Shown here: piece by piece, positions 37,601 to 49,389 of the stretch
Layout of the letters: every line of letters starts with the position of its first letter
Numbering within the stretch: the first letter of the stretch is position 1
DNA from: Channa striata
Taxonomy: Eukaryota; Chordata; Actinopteri; Anabantiformes; Channidae
Assembly: GCA_033026295.1 (NCBI GenBank)
Contig: CM065182.1
Coordinates: 992,001 to 1,056,000, forward strand
Reading direction: 5' to 3'
DNA: 64,000 nucleotides
The notes under the pieces: generated by a model
Seen by the model: only the letters and a program-made list of their open reading frames with translations
Databases searched by the model: none
What the model was told of the DNA's origin: nothing
Program-made: the position numbers and the translations under genes

Positions 37601-38871
37601 TCATGGTGACGTTCTCTCAGATGAACAGTAGCCAGCTCTGTTCATATGCAGCTACATAACCACTGCAACTGCCAAACACGGGCCTGTAAGAAATGAAATG
37701 AACCGTGACACGATTTAACCTTTTTCATGGCGTAAATCTCAAAACTCAGTGTTTGGACAAAGGAACGGACAGTGTTGCCTCCTATGGACCTACAGCTATT
37801 TTCACATGCTACACATCAATTTAATCCTTCCAATGTATGTTTAAAATCCATATCAACTAAATAAATTGGGTATAACTGTTAATTATACAATGAAATTTAT
37901 GTTTATTGATCAGTCTCTGCATAAAAACTTTTACAAGTCTCTGAGGATGATCGAATCTGTCTTTACACACCTCGGTTTTGTCTGCACACAGCACCAGCTG
38001 ACATATCTCTTAATTAGCGATAATCACCACCTCATTGTGCGTGTCCTCATCTTAAATCGGCTGCTCAGAACCCTAATTATTTAGAGTAAATTAAACAATT
38101 CCCCTTTGCTCTTTTATTTCGATCCCCATTGGCTTCTACTTTATTTGTAAGTATATTTCTTTGTGGGGCCCATTGGAAGAAGAATCTGAAGCAGTTTTTA
38201 CCGTTTGTGTTTTAGTTTTTTGAATCATTGAATTTCCTGTGAGAAATCTGTTACAAAAATTACTAAATAAACTGACGTCCTGTGTTTTCCTCCTGCAGTC
38301 GTGTGAAATCTGTCAGGAGCCGTTTGAGACGTACTGGGTGGAGGAGGAGGAGGACTGGTTCTTGAAGAACGCGGTCAGAGTCGATGACAAGGTACAACTG
38401 AACCAAACGTTTCACCTCTAATACTGATAAATGGTCACAATCCACTTTCTAACAGGCTTAACTTTAGGAATTAGTTACAGTTTTGTGCTGCTGCGATAAA
38501 GTTGTTTGTTTTCTCTGCGCAGAACTTCCACCCGTCCTGTTTCGAAGATTACAAAAACGTGAGTAACTGAAGATCCTGTGAAAAATAAATATATAAAAAC
38601 AAAATACATGTAAAGTTCTGTTGTTTGAGCTGCTGATGTTTCTCCTCAGACGTGTCTCGATGTCACACCGTCACCAAACAAAGTGCTCACCGACCACCCG
38701 CTGAGCGCCTTCATGAAGACGGAGGAGGATGGGGGCGCCTCCTGCAGCATGGCCCCTGATGCCTCAGTCAAACAGGAAGTGGAGTCAGACGCTGTCAAAC
38801 TGCCTGAGGTGGTAAAGGAGGAGGAGCAGGAGGTTTTAACAGAGAGAGTGCAATCAGAAGAGAAACTGTGA
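27033..38871 (+). CDS. pcf11: PCF11 cleavage and polyadenylation factor subunit
   Basis: Couples pre-mRNA 3' cleavage to RNA polymerase II termination in the nucleus, as part of cleavage factor II with CLP1. Exons: 27033-27200, 29258-29383, 29693-29875, 30596-30808, 31356-32383, 32491-32665, 33011-33404, 33594-33737, 34156-35417, 35543-35609, 35898-36014, 36285-36402, 36749-36932, 37413-37568, 38299-38391, 38523-38558, 38650-38871, giving 1561 aa (human 1555). The Pol II CTD-interacting domain is residues 1-140 (SSLEDLTFNSKPHINMLTIL; YLVDSIVKNVGGEYL). A Gln-rich coiled coil is near 195-230 and a basic Arg/Ser region (RSRSRSRSP) near 450. FEGP/RFDGP repeats span about 970-1140. Zinc finger 1 (CCLCSMRFTT...HLDWH) is near 1346-1376, YYSLTDWIEFEEIADLEERA is a conserved CLP1-binding stretch, and zinc finger 2 (CEIC...HPSC) is near 1447-1484. 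An in-frame ATG at 26958 would add 25 residues; 27033 has the better Kozak context and matches the family. Confidence 0.97.
27790..27866 (+). repeat. G-rich minisatellite in pcf11 intron 1
   Basis: About four tandem units of GGGGACACCGGGAAATGT (16-20 bp each, last one degenerate). The + strand, which is the nascent RNA strand, holds at least seven runs of three or more G, a strong G-quadruplex candidate. Confidence 0.85.
28342..28374 (+). promoter_or_regulatory. Candidate intronic polyadenylation signal, pcf11 intron 1
   Basis: AATAAA at 28342-28347 is followed by the GU/U-rich stretch 'tgtgaaatgtgctttttgtc' and a further T run, the layout of a working poly(A) site. A second AATAAA is at 28669-28674. 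PCF11 is known to limit its own expression by premature polyadenylation in intron 1, so the placement is meaningful, but use here is inferred. Confidence 0.45.
28591..28620. repeat. Poly(T) tract
   Basis: Thirty consecutive T residues in pcf11 intron 1, preceded by GGGG. It may be the reverse of a retroposon poly(A) tail, but no element is recognisable next to it. Confidence 0.95.
30046..30265 (+). repeat. Dispersed fish repeat (copy B)
   Basis: Shares 'CACACGTTTGT', 'CTATACTTGTGAGGA' and 'TTGACATAATA' with the copy at 20069-20275, and a weaker match at its end ('AATGTCCTCAC'). It lies in the pcf11 intron after exon 3. Confidence 0.6.
33882..34111. mobile_element. Tc1/mariner-like terminal fragment
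   Basis: 'GTCGTGGCCAAAAATATGGG' followed by 'CACCCTTGCAATTGTA' is the terminal inverted-repeat type sequence of common fish Tc1-like elements. No transposase coding remains. It ends about 45 bp before the large pcf11 exon at 34156. Confidence 0.55.
36580..36650 (-). mobile_element. SINE tail fragment, reverse orientation
   Basis: 'GGCTTTTATCCAAAGCACTT' is the reverse complement of the shared SINE tail (GCTTTGGATAAAAGC). It lies in the pcf11 intron before exon 13; the rest of the element is not recognisable. Confidence 0.45.
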
Positions 38872-39340
38872 CCGTGCTGCTGCTGCTCTCAGCCTCTGTC
38901 GCCTTTTTTGTTTCTATTAAAAAGGCGTTTTATAGAGTGGGGGAGGGGAGACGAGCCCTCAGATACTTACACTTAAATACATTTTTGTATTTGGACTCTG
39001 CGTGACCATTTCAGGTCTCACTGAATTAAAAGTGTTTATGAAAACAAAGAAATGTTCTGTTTCCTTTGGGTAAAAACTGTAAATGATTTAATTTATAAAT
39101 TAAAGGAATTTTTGTATCTCTGGTGTAACAGTGATTGAATTCAACAGCTGCCGTTTGCTGCCTGTTGCCGTCTGTACGAAGTTGATTGCATTGATTGGTT
39201 ATTGATTGACGGGTAGTTGCAGGTGTGTTAAAGGTAAGGATCATCTGATTGGACGACTGAAGACGCTCTTCAGAAGCGGTTGTGTCAAGGATCAAGTTGC
39301 CGTCGTCTCCTTGTTTTTTGTTTTTTTTTTTTGAAACTTC

Positions 39341-39346
39341 AATAAA
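39341..39346 (+). other. pcf11 polyadenylation signal
   Basis: AATAAA 470 nt after the stop codon, followed by T/GT-rich sequence. Another AATAAA follows near 39424. The convergent ccdc90b transcript ends at about 40150-40220, so the two genes do not obviously overlap. Confidence 0.6.
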
Positions 39347-39654
39347 AGAATCTGAATCTTTGTGTTTGAGCCGTGATTTGCTCTTTACTGATCTGTTTTA
39401 TTGTCATTTAGGTTCACAACTGAAATAAAGCGTCAGTGGTTTAGAAATCTGCTTCTTGTGTTTTCATTTGGTGTGACTTTACTTTTTGATTGAAGTCAGT
39501 TGTGCGGTCACGGCGCTGTGCCGTAGAAGCAATAAACCACCGCAGATGTCTAATCTCTCCACCTGAACACATTCTTCTGATCCTGTAAAATGTTAAGTCC
39601 TGGGATTTTGCTGCTCTTTCTGAAGGCGTCACTTTGGATGTGACATTTCTCTAC

Positions 39655-39790
39655 TAATCTACTTCTCTTTGGGCTTTTCCCATCAGGGGTCGCCACAGCG
39701 AATGATGCGTTTCCACTTCACTCTATGCTGGGCATCTTCCTCTCTGACACCAGCTAACCTCATGTCCTCTGTTAGAACATCCATATATCA
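39655..39790 (-). mobile_element. LINE 3'-end relic, reverse orientation
   Basis: The reverse complement of this stretch matches the ORF2 end at 20770-20870 (ACATGAGGTTAGCTGGTGTC and AGAGAGGAAGATGCCCAG). It continues into the shared 3' end containing 'GTGGCGACCCCTGATGGG', also seen at 59380-59410. It lies between the convergent genes pcf11 and ccdc90b. Confidence 0.7.
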
Positions 39791-40215
39791 TTTCTCTATT
39801 AATAACAACCCTAAAAATGAAATAAAGCAGGAAAACCAGAGATAATTCAAAACGTTTCACTGGTGACGTCCCAAAAAAAATGTAGAAACTGTCAGTGTGT
39901 TGTGCTCAAATGAAGGCGTAAATGAGTGTATTTATGAGGAAATGTGTATAATGTCACAATGTGCCTGGAGATGAAGCTAGAGCTGATTTTCTGTAGTTAC
40001 AAAATTACAGTTAATGTCACAAGTTGTAAACGTGCTAACACAGAATATTCTGTGTCAATTTGAAGATTTTCAAATTAACTGAGTTTCACTGAATGTGGAA
40101 ACAATTTAGATACCACTTTATTGTGGTTCAGGTAAAACAATTTTTGTCATCTTTATTAAAAACATAAGTGAACAGGTTTATTACAGATTTCATGTTATAA
40201 AATTGTCTAGTACAG

Positions 40216-40221
40216 TTTATT
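40216..40221 (-). other. Candidate polyadenylation signal of ccdc90b
   Basis: TTTATT on the + strand (AATAAA on the coding strand) lies 206 nt beyond the stop codon. Further TTTATT occurrences at about 40117 and 40152 are alternatives. Confidence 0.45.
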
Positions 40222-40426
40222 CGTAGTTACAGCCGGCAAATCAAAAGTGGTTTGTTACAGCGAATAAATATTTCAAGTTAGTAATTGGAACGACACAATA
40301 CATCTGCCTCTTCCAAACTGCCATTTGAGAGTTGGCATAGAAAGGCAGAAATGAGCTTTTTTCGAAGACACGACCTCCCATTCCTCCACGTCTGAAAAGT
40401 TTCCAAACGTGCCTCTGCTGGATCCT

Positions 40427-42995
40427 TCACCTCCAGAACCGGTAGACGCCCAGAGCGATAGCCAGGCAGGCGAACACCGTCGCTGAGGAGGAGCACAAGA
40501 GAAAACATCAACCTCCCACACACGATCTGGGGTTCAGTCCGGCTCGGTTCAGCCTGGTTACCTGCGAGGTAGCGGACTGTCTCCAGCTTGAGAGACTCCA
40601 GGACAGTTTTGAGTGAGGCCACCTGCAGGTCGATCTTCTTGTTGATCTCGATGTTGTCGTTTTCGAGGTCGGCTTTCTGAGCACACAGAGCCACAACGAG
40701 ATGTCATCATAGCAAAATCCTAAGAACGACCTAGTACGAGGTGCTATTCCACGGTCTGCTTACTTTGTGATAGAAGTCTGTGCTGGCCTCCATCAGCTTC
40801 TTCTCCTGTTCAGTAAACTGACAGAAAAACACACAACTGCAGAAACAAGCGAAGATGAAATGTGGCCACATTTAGTCAAAGTGCCTCAATAAATGTAGCG
40901 GAATTATCAGGATGTTCAGACTATTGTCACTTTTACTGTGATACAGAAGAGAACTTGAAGTTTCTCAGACAAATTCTGCAGAGAAAAGACAGAATTTGTG
41001 GATTCTGGACAGGCGTCAGAGAGGGTGGCATCCTGAGGACGTCACACTGACTCTAAGAATTTTCACGAATGAATTGAAAACAGATGCTAATGTTCGCGCA
41101 GATGTTTTTTTACACTGACTGTTGATTACACTGGCTGGACAAAGCCGAGCACTCACCATGTCAGAGACTCTGCTCCTCTCCAGGTTAATGTCGAGTTTTG
41201 TTTCTGCTCGGACTTTCTGACTCTCCTCCTGAACGAAAAAATCCACACGTTATGAAACTGTCACCATAGCTATAAATAAGTAGATTCGTCGACATGGCTC
41301 CAATCCCAGGACTCACCTTCAGCCTGTTCTGTAGCTGCTCCAGTTCCCTCTTTATCGTCTGCCAAACAATTCAACAGTTAAAAAGAGGTAAAAAAATTAG
41401 GAGAAGAAAAACTGGATTTTGAAGTATCAGTTGAAAATATGCTGAAAATACAACACGACTGAAAAATTACAAACAACTTGAGTTATGGAGAAACTTAATA
41501 TAAATAATAATCTGACATGTGAGGATCAGATAAAAATGAATTGAAACTGTGAATAATTAATATTTACAGTGATGAAAACTAAACTAAAATGAACAAAATC
41601 GCTGTTTCAGTTTTCAGTTCTGTTAACATCATTAAACGGATGAATAATAACATATTTAATTATTAGCAGAAAATATGTGTACGCTTGTGTATTCTGACAT
41701 TTAGACTTGAAGCCGGTCTCGGCGTGTGTGCCATCTATTTTGAGTAACTTTCATTTACAGAAACAATCAGATTCGTGTACGTTGATCCAAATTGTAAAAG
41801 AGCAGCACAGTCGACGGGCAGCATGTGAGTACATAGGGAAATGATGTTGTCGTACTGCGTTTTCCGATCGAAGGTTGGCGAACTCGCTCTTTTCCAGGAT
41901 CACCATGTCCTTTCTGATGGAGTCCAGGTGAGCCATGATCTGCTGCACCGCGATCTCCTGAAACACACACACACGAGGGTCAAAGGTCGCTCCGTGTCCC
42001 CACAGGATCCCGAAGGCAGCGCAGAAACGGCTGCTGACGGAAAACGTGCGGAGCCGCACCTGGTGGGATTTGGTCACCATGTCTTTGTAGACGACGTCCA
42101 TGTTCGCCGTGGTCAGAGTGACCAGAGCGGAGACGATCAGCTCCGCCTGGCGCTTCTCAAAACCTGCACATACATAAAAACAAAAGTGGCGTCAAAAGCT
42201 GAAGCTGTTGGCTGTTGGCTGTTGTGGTCAGGGTTTACATTTCACAGACTGAACACTTCATTCTCTTAGATTCTTGCTCTATTAATCTGGCTGCAGTTTG
42301 GTCCCGCCGCTTCCTCACCGCTGCTCTCCAGCTGCGTCACCATGGCGTGGGAGTCGAAGGTGAGTTTCCTCTGCTCCAGAGGCGTCAGCTCCACTTTCCT
42401 CACGTCAAAGGTCGACGCGGGCGCTGACACGTGGAAATCTGCCACACAAACGTTTGGTTTTTCAGTAAAGGAAATTTAAGGAAGCAGTTTGACATATTAT
42501 ATTTGTCTTTAGTGATCACACACGAGCAGAGGGAGCCAGTAACAGCTGACGGACTCACTCAAGGCCTGTTTGACCTTTTCCATTTTCTTAACTGATGCAG
42601 ATTATTAAAACTGCTGTTCTCTTCATAACATAATGTAGCGACGTGTTTGTTGTTTCTGACTGAAAGGCTGGAACGACATTAAATCCGCACTGAACATCCT
42701 GTGTTTGTGCAGAAACTTTGTTTATGAGGCACATGTGCAACGACGTGCGTTGTGGTGACGTCAGCGGGGTCGTGTGTGTCTCGTTAGGTTCGTGTACTTC
42801 AAAAACTGTGTTGCTGGTTCCTTCTCTCCACTGGTTCTGTACAACACTAACAAAAGAAAGTATCTGGACGAGACGTGACAGGACGGTTTGACGACCGGGG
42901 CCTGATCGGTTTAACCTTCATGAGGAATAAGAAACAAACGCACCTCTCCACGTTCCCGCCCGCCGGAGGCTGCACCGCCGCAGCAGCGCGTTCAT
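40427..42995 (-). CDS. ccdc90b: Coiled-coil domain-containing protein 90B, mitochondrial
   Basis: Mitochondrial inner-membrane coiled-coil protein of the MCUR1/CCDC90 (DUF1640) family; its paralogue MCUR1 scaffolds the calcium uniporter, while the exact role of CCDC90B is unsettled. Exons in transcript order: 42995-42944, 42438-42319, 42163-42060, 41957-41856, 41358-41317, 41228-41157, 40817-40764, 40676-40562, 40482-40427, giving 238 aa (human 254). All junctions keep phase. The N-terminus MNALLRRCSLRRAGTWRD is Arg-rich without acidic residues until Asp18, as in a mitochondrial presequence. Family blocks follow: LTPLEQRKLTFDSHAMV, AHLDSIRKDMVILEKSEFAN, LDINLERSRVSDM, and a long coiled coil. 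One membrane segment (TVFACLAIALGVYRFW) sits at the extreme C-terminus. Divergent from alg8, convergent with pcf11. Confidence 0.95.
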
Positions 42996-43500
42996 TCTGC
43001 TCAGTAAAGTTCCGTTTAAAGTTTAGAACAGAACACAACAGAACAACACAAGTTAAAGTTCTGCGTCCGACTCGGACTGACCCGGAAACAGTCTGAGGAC
43101 TCACGCTGCTTTCAGGGAACAACGGAATTCTCACACTCACCGAGGTCGCTGTCAAGCAGCAGAGCAAACTCAATGCAACTATTTGCTACTAAAAACTCTA
43201 ATGAACAAGATCGTTTGTTTACTCCAGTATTTTAACCCGATAACTTTAAATATTTCTCAGATTCATATTTACAACACAGTGTAATCATTCAGCTTGTAAC
43301 TGGCAGCACGTGAAGTAGCGTTGATACAAATAAATAAGATAAAAGAAAAAAAAATAAATGTAGTTAAAGTAGAAAATATCACAACATGAAAATATTAGCT
43401 GGTAAATTTGATAAAGCCACGACGGGTCAATCATTCAAAATCTACCGACACAAACTCGTCAGTCAAGTTGTGACGTCAGCGGCCGACGAAGTGTCATGGC
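42750..43500. promoter_or_regulatory. Divergent ccdc90b/alg8 promoter with paired CREs
   Basis: The start codons of ccdc90b (42995, -) and alg8 (43496, +) are 500 bp apart. A full CRE embedded in TGACGTCAGCGG occurs at 43471, 25 bp before the alg8 ATG, and an identical 12-mer occurs at 42756 inside ccdc90b intron 1. The alg8 end continues into CpG-rich sequence with another GCCATTTT motif at about 43631. No TATA box is seen. Confidence 0.5.
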
Positions 43501-46500
43501 GGCGGCGTCTGTGGCGGAGAGCCGCGGCTGGTTCCCGGCGTTGGCGGCGGCAGTTTCCCTCCTGAAGTGTCTCTTCATTAACGCCTAGTGAGTGAAACAC
43601 TAGTTCCGCTCGGCGGCGCAGCTTCGGGCGCCATTTTATCGGCGGGACAAATGTCGCCGGGCAGTAGCCGGCTAACAGCTAGCTCACGAGCTACAGCAGT
43701 TTAGCGCCGCAGCTAATGCGGCACGTGCAGCCGGCAGTAACCTGTGAATATGAAATATGATACGCTAGAGCTCGTAACGGAGCGAAGCGGCTGCTGGCGG
43801 CGCCGGAACTCCGCGGTTCGATGCGGGTCAGGCTCAGGAGCAAGTGTAAAGAGTTTGTAGGAACTTCACAGAGTCGCTCTGACTGGTGCCAGTCGGCGGA
43901 AAACAACAGGAAATCTGCCAAATTAAGACATAATGTTTGTCATAACACAAAGCAAAATATATACTCGGGTTTAGGACCAACTGGTAATTTAGATTTTCAT
44001 TCATTTTTAGATGGCTTAATTATTGTAATCTCTCTGCGACACAAATGTTTTTAAAATCTAAACTTCACTCTAATGACATTTACAAAAGCAAAGTGTTAAT
44101 GTCTGTCTCAGCCAAAACTTCTTTTCCAGCGTCCGTGTCCTAAAGTAAAAGTGAAGGTTTCCCCAGACTCAGGACACTCGTCATTTGAACATTCATCAGG
44201 TTCACGTATTTAAAGTCGACTTTGATGCATGTCTGTGTTTGCACGCTGACCAAATGCAACAGAACAATCTCGGAATGAATGTGTGTTTTTCCTCTGCGTC
44301 TCTCAGCCATTCCACAGACTTCGAAGTCCACAGGAACTGGTTGGCCATCACTCACAGTCTGCCCGTGTCGCGGTGGTACTATGAGGTCAGTATGACGGAG
44401 GACTTGCTCTGATCAACACTGCTGGATCGGTTCCTGTACTCTTCCTTGTCCTTACAGAACACGTCAGAGTGGACTCTGGACTACCCGCCGCTGTTTGCCT
44501 GGTTTGAGTTTGCTCTTTCCCACATCGCTAAGCACTTTGACAGAAACATGTTAGTGGTGGAGAATCTGAACTATGCCAGCCCCTCCACTGTGCTCTTCCA
44601 GCGGCTGTCGGTCATCGTTACCGACGTGGTTTTTATCTGCGGCGCCAGAGAGTGAGTGTGATCAGTCTTCAGCCCTGTCATCTCTGAATCCTCATCACAG
44701 CCACAGACAGAACAGGTTTATTTGTGCTGTACCGGTCGACCTTAAACGGCTGCTTGTTGTGTTGACTTTGAAATCCATAGAGCGTTTGAGTTCCGTCCAT
44801 CATAATCTCACAAAATCCTGTAGGGAAACAGTCACTGTTAACATTTGTTGTTAGAAAGTCAATCAAATGACTACAAATAGACTCAAAAAAGCCACAAAAG
44901 GACCACAAAGAAATCCAATATGGCTGCAAAGACCCACAGTGACTTTTCTGTATTAAAAATGAAGTGGACAGCAGACTGTGTAGCAAGATCATACTGAAAG
45001 AGAATTTGTATTTTCTCAGAAAAATTAGGAAATCAGATGGTGTCTAAAAGTTTTCCGGCACAGCCCCCAGCAGGTGTTTCCCTTTGCTTGGTTGTGATTG
45101 GCTCTGTCCCTCCCAGGTGCTGCAGGTGTGTTAAAGAGCGGAAGGGTTCGTGCAGTGTTTTGAACCGGCCGTCCTTCATCTTGGCCGTTCTACTGCTCTG
45201 GAACTTTGGCCTGCTCATAGTTGACCGTATCCTCCAGCTGTGACACCACAGCAGAGTATTAAAACAACCTGAAATCAGAGACCGTTAAGAAGATTGGACT
45301 TTGTCTGTCAGGATGTTTTGTTTTTGAGCATTATTTTAAATGAAGACAAAGGTTAAGGTGAAACTTTAAAAATGCAACAAACAAAAACAGGTTTTATCGT
45401 CTTTATCTCATTTAACCCGGCAATTATTATTATTAGCAGACTGCAGCTCTGTGAAATGACGAAATTTACCTCAAATGATCCTTCACCGTTTTGCTCAGAT
45501 ATTCATTTCCAGTATAATGGCTTCTTGTTCGGCTTCCTGCTGCTGTCAGTGGCGAAACACCTTCAGGTACAAACATTTCACTGTTCGTGCCTCCACAGCG
45601 CTTGAAGAAGATTCTCTAATTCCAACAAGCCCCACGTCAGTTCATGTCGCTGTTGTTTGTGTCGGGCAGTCTCAGCACCTGCAGGGGGCGCTGCTGTTCT
45701 CCGTGCTGCTCAACCTCAAGCACATCTACCTCTATGTGGGTCCAGCTTATGGCATCTACCTCCTGAGGTGTTACTGCTTTACTCAGGAGAACAAAGGTAG
45801 GAGACAGACACAGACGCACACTTTTACTGTTTTAGCTGAAGTAGCTCAGTTGTCTCAAACAACTTCTACCACTGAAATGTTACACTAATGAGGTCTGACA
45901 TACATTCTATGCAGTGTATTATTTTAAATGTACCCTTGACACTACAGGAAGACTGTAACTGTATAGTGCACCTTTATAAACCACAAGAAGAACCTTCTGA
46001 TTGACACGGTGACGGAAATTTATATAAACACCATTGGATTTCTCAGTAAATATTGATGTGCATTTGAATGTATGACATAACTCAAACTCCCAACATCTAC
46101 AGAACCGGTATTTTTGGCATTGGCAAGTCAGGTGATAACACTACTTCAGCCACTGTAGTGACAGCAGCGTCTCATCAGCGGTTTAACAACAAAGCAAAAC
46201 CTGGCCCCCACCAGTTCTCCTAAGTCAAACACATACTCGTGCATTGTAATCGTTCTTTCGTGTCTTTGTGCAGACGGTTCTGTTAGGTGGAGGAGTTTCA
46301 GCCTGCTTCGTCTGCTAGCTCTGGGCAGCATCGTGGTCTCCGTCTGCGCTCTGTCTTTTGGCCCATTCATTGCCATGGTGAGCAGAGGCTTCGTCTCTAC
46401 GTTCATTTAGCTCGTTTAGCTTCAGGCTGCTGAAGAGTCTGTGGCTGATCATGACTGCTAGACGCAATAGTTGGAATACCACTCGGAGTTAAGTGTTGTT

Positions 46501-49383
46501 GTGGCTCCGTGTCCTTCATTTCCGGTCTTCCTCAAATGCAAACAAGATGGGGTGGGACAGAATGGGTTTTTTTATGAATGCTTACTGTGGCCTTGTACCA
46601 TTAGGCTCATAATGAACACGTACTGTTTCACAGGGCCAGCTCCCTCAGCTCCTGTCCCGCCTTTTTCCCTTTAAACGGGGCCTGTGTCATGCCTACTGGG
46701 CCCCTAACATCTGGGCCCTCTACAACGTGCTGGACAAAACCCTGGCAACGCTTGGTGAGAGTCCACCTCCTCTGTGTGTGGAACTGAAAACCTGTCTTTG
46801 CTACTAAGTTTATTTAGTATTAGAATTGAATCTTATTAATACGAATGATTAAATTATGCCTAATTATGTGGGAATTTAATAAAAACACTGATGATGGCAA
46901 TTCATATTTTTACTTAAGGAAATTTCTATGGACCTGTTTAGCAGAATTTGAAAGTGTCAGATAAAATCCATAGCTAGTTTTCTAGTTGTTAAACTACTCC
47001 AGAAATAGTAGATTTCTAAATCATAAAGGGAGTTGTTTTTAACTCCCTTTATGATTACGGATGAAAAGTGTTTACATTTATTTCCTCCAAACTTTGTGTA
47101 ACATGTCTGTCCAGGTGTGCGTCTAAGGCTGCTGGAGGAGGCAGACCTTCCTCGAGCTTCCATGACAGGCGGGTTGGTTCAGGAGTTTCAGCACTCGGTG
47201 CTTCCTTCCATCTCTCCCCCCATCACATTTGTGTGCACTCTCCTTTCCATCCTGGTGAGTCAGCAAAATCTCAAATCAAAGTATTGCTTTAGTTTAGCAA
47301 TACTTTGCTGTCTTAATGAAAATGGTTTGGTCTATGTGCTGATCCTGAGCCTGCTCAGTATTACCCTAAGTTAAACCTGACCTGAACTGTTGCCCTAATG
47401 ACCTACAGCAGCTGTGTTAAATTACCCCGTCCTTCCTGTTGTCCCTCTGACAGCCGGCCGTGGTGTCCGTGTGGCTGCGTCCTCGTGGTGCTCGGGGTTT
47501 CCTACGCTGCCTGGTGCTCTGTGCTCTTGGCTCCTTCGTGTTCGGCTGGCACGTCCATGAGAAGGCCATCCTCATCCCCATCCTGCCTCTCAGGTCAGCC
47601 GCAGAACCGTCCCGGTATTACTGACTGTAGTCCAAGATCAACGGCTTGATGGTAATGAGGTTTTCCTGAAGCCCTTCCCCATCCTCCCATTATATCAGGG
47701 CTCGGGACCGGCACCAGGCCTTATGCATCCTAACCTAATGCTATTAGGACTAATGCTAAGTATTTTGTCTGTATTGCACTTTCATCGGGCTGAAAAACGC
47801 TGAGAAATAAGTTTTTCTGAAATGTTTGACCGTTGTTCCCCCCCGTAGCATCCTGGCAGTAGAGAGCAGAGAGGACGCCAGGATCTTTCTGCTTCTGACC
47901 ACCACGGGCCATTACTCCCTGTTCCCACTGCTCTTCACGCCTGCAGGTAGGCATCAGTTATTAAGCAAATGAATATTGTAAACTGTTCATTCAGTTCATC
48001 CCTATTGTTTTTCTTAATATATTGTGGTTCAGTGGTAGGGAGGGGGTCTGGTTTACTGTAAATTCTGCTATTATGGTTTTGTCCTGCGACAGAACCTGCA
48101 TTAATGGCATCAGAAAATCCTGGTGTTAAAATGAACGTCACATTAACGTTGACAGCCGTGACTTACACTGGTGATGATGTTCTGTGTTGTACTATAATAA
48201 TCTAACATGAGCAGAATATATGGGAACAATCAGTAATGTTCACATGGTCTCTACTGTTGGATACAGAGCTGTTTATTTTATTTTTATTATATCAGCTACA
48301 TGCTAGTCATTGAAAAGTCCACCTACTTAGAGTTTCTTTCCTTTGTCACTTCCTTATGAACCTTACTATTTTCAAATGTTTTGGACTTTGTTGTTTCTCA
48401 GCTTGGATTTTTAAAGTTACATTCAGTTCCAGAATGTATTTAAGAACTCTTTACTTCTGCTTTTGAAACCAAAGAAATCCTGAAACTTGTTCTTCATTTT
48501 TCTATTGATGTATCAGGATATAAATGTTCTAATAACCATGTTTTGCAGAACTGCCCGTCAAAGTTGTTCTTATGCTGATTTTTACGATTTACTCCTTCTC
48601 TGCTCTGAGGAAACTCTACAGGTGAAGAAATATGTTTTTAAAATGTATTTGTACAATGTGATATCACTTTACTTTATTGAACTGAGTCCTTTCCCTAGTC
48701 CTGATCTATAGGGACTAATGATTGACTGCATATTTGATATTGTTTCGGGAGAGTTTAGTCAATTAGAAACCTGATTATACAACAAAGATTGGAGGACATA
48801 TTCTAAAATATTACAAATCATCATTAATGATGAAAGACATTTTTCCTTTTTTCTTTTTTTGATTATGAAATATTTTACCTTTTTAATGTTTGTCATATTT
48901 TAACTTTACCTATACCAGAACTTATTGTGGCTTTTTCCATAAACATTTGAAATTTTTTTTTTCAAATGAAACGCCTCCCAAATTGTCTATGAAGAAATGA
49001 ATAATTTAATAAATAAACTTCTTTAAAAGTATTTAAAGTATTTGATGCAAATGATCAGGCCTCTATGAGACTCATTTTCACTTGGTTTGGTGCTTGTATT
49101 GTTATTTTCTTACTGTATTTAAGAATCAGTTTATTAATCAGATGACTGTCCTCTCAGTGGTCAGGGCTCTCTTCTCCATCCACTGGAGGTTGTCTACCTG
49201 CTGGGTCTGGTTGTTGTTGCCATTGCCTGCGAGGTCCTCTGGCCACTGTCACCGTGGCAACAGAGGCTGCCTTTCCTGCCCCTGCTGGCGACCTCTGTTT
49301 ATTGCTCCATGGGCACCTGTTACTCCTTTCTACGCCTGTACATGAGTCTGCTGCGGCAGCAGGAGAAACACAAACAGCTGTGA
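43496..49383 (+). CDS. alg8: ALG8 alpha-1,3-glucosyltransferase
   Basis: ER multipass enzyme that adds the second glucose from dolichyl-phosphate-glucose to the Glc1Man9GlcNAc2-PP-dolichol precursor of N-glycans. Exons: 43496-43587, 44307-44385, 44458-44651, 45117-45226, 45499-45566, 45670-45796, 46274-46377, 46634-46754, 47115-47254, 47454-47593, 47849-47946, 48549-48621, 49158-49383, giving 523 aa (human 526) with all phases consistent. Family blocks: HRNWLAITHSLPVSRWYYE, then WTLDYPPLFAWFEF, carrying the conserved acidic residue of the first luminal loop (Asp65). Further blocks are VENLNYAS, LKHIYLYVGPAYGIYLLR, FPFKRGLCHAYWAPNIWALY, FGWHVHEKAIL and TTTGHYSLFPLLFTPAELP. Many hydrophobic membrane segments fit the ALG6/ALG8 family. 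The last exon must be read S-G-Q-G-S-L-L; the frame through VVRALFSIHW is an intron-entry shadow. Confidence 0.97.
44850..44950. repeat. Degenerate minisatellite (GACCACAAAGA-type)
   Basis: Loose tandem units 'ACTACAAATAGACTCAAAAA', 'GCCACAAAAGGACCACAAAG' and similar lie in an alg8 intron. They are the reverse complement of the repeat at 4590-4765 and of the same sense as that at 60360-60480. Confidence 0.5.
47019..47056. repeat. Perfect 16-bp inverted repeat (hairpin)
   Basis: Arms AATCATAAAGGGAGTT (47019-47034) and AACTCCCTTTATGATT (47041-47056) are exact reverse complements with a 6-nt loop, in the alg8 intron upstream of the exon at 47115. Confidence 0.92.
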
Positions 49384-49389
49384 GATGCT

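Noticed and set aside
49082..49345. + strand frame reading VVRALFSIHWRLSTCWVW as the alg8 last exon
   Set aside because: The spliced phase from the exon ending at 48621 requires the other frame, which matches the ALG8 C-terminus and ends at 49383.
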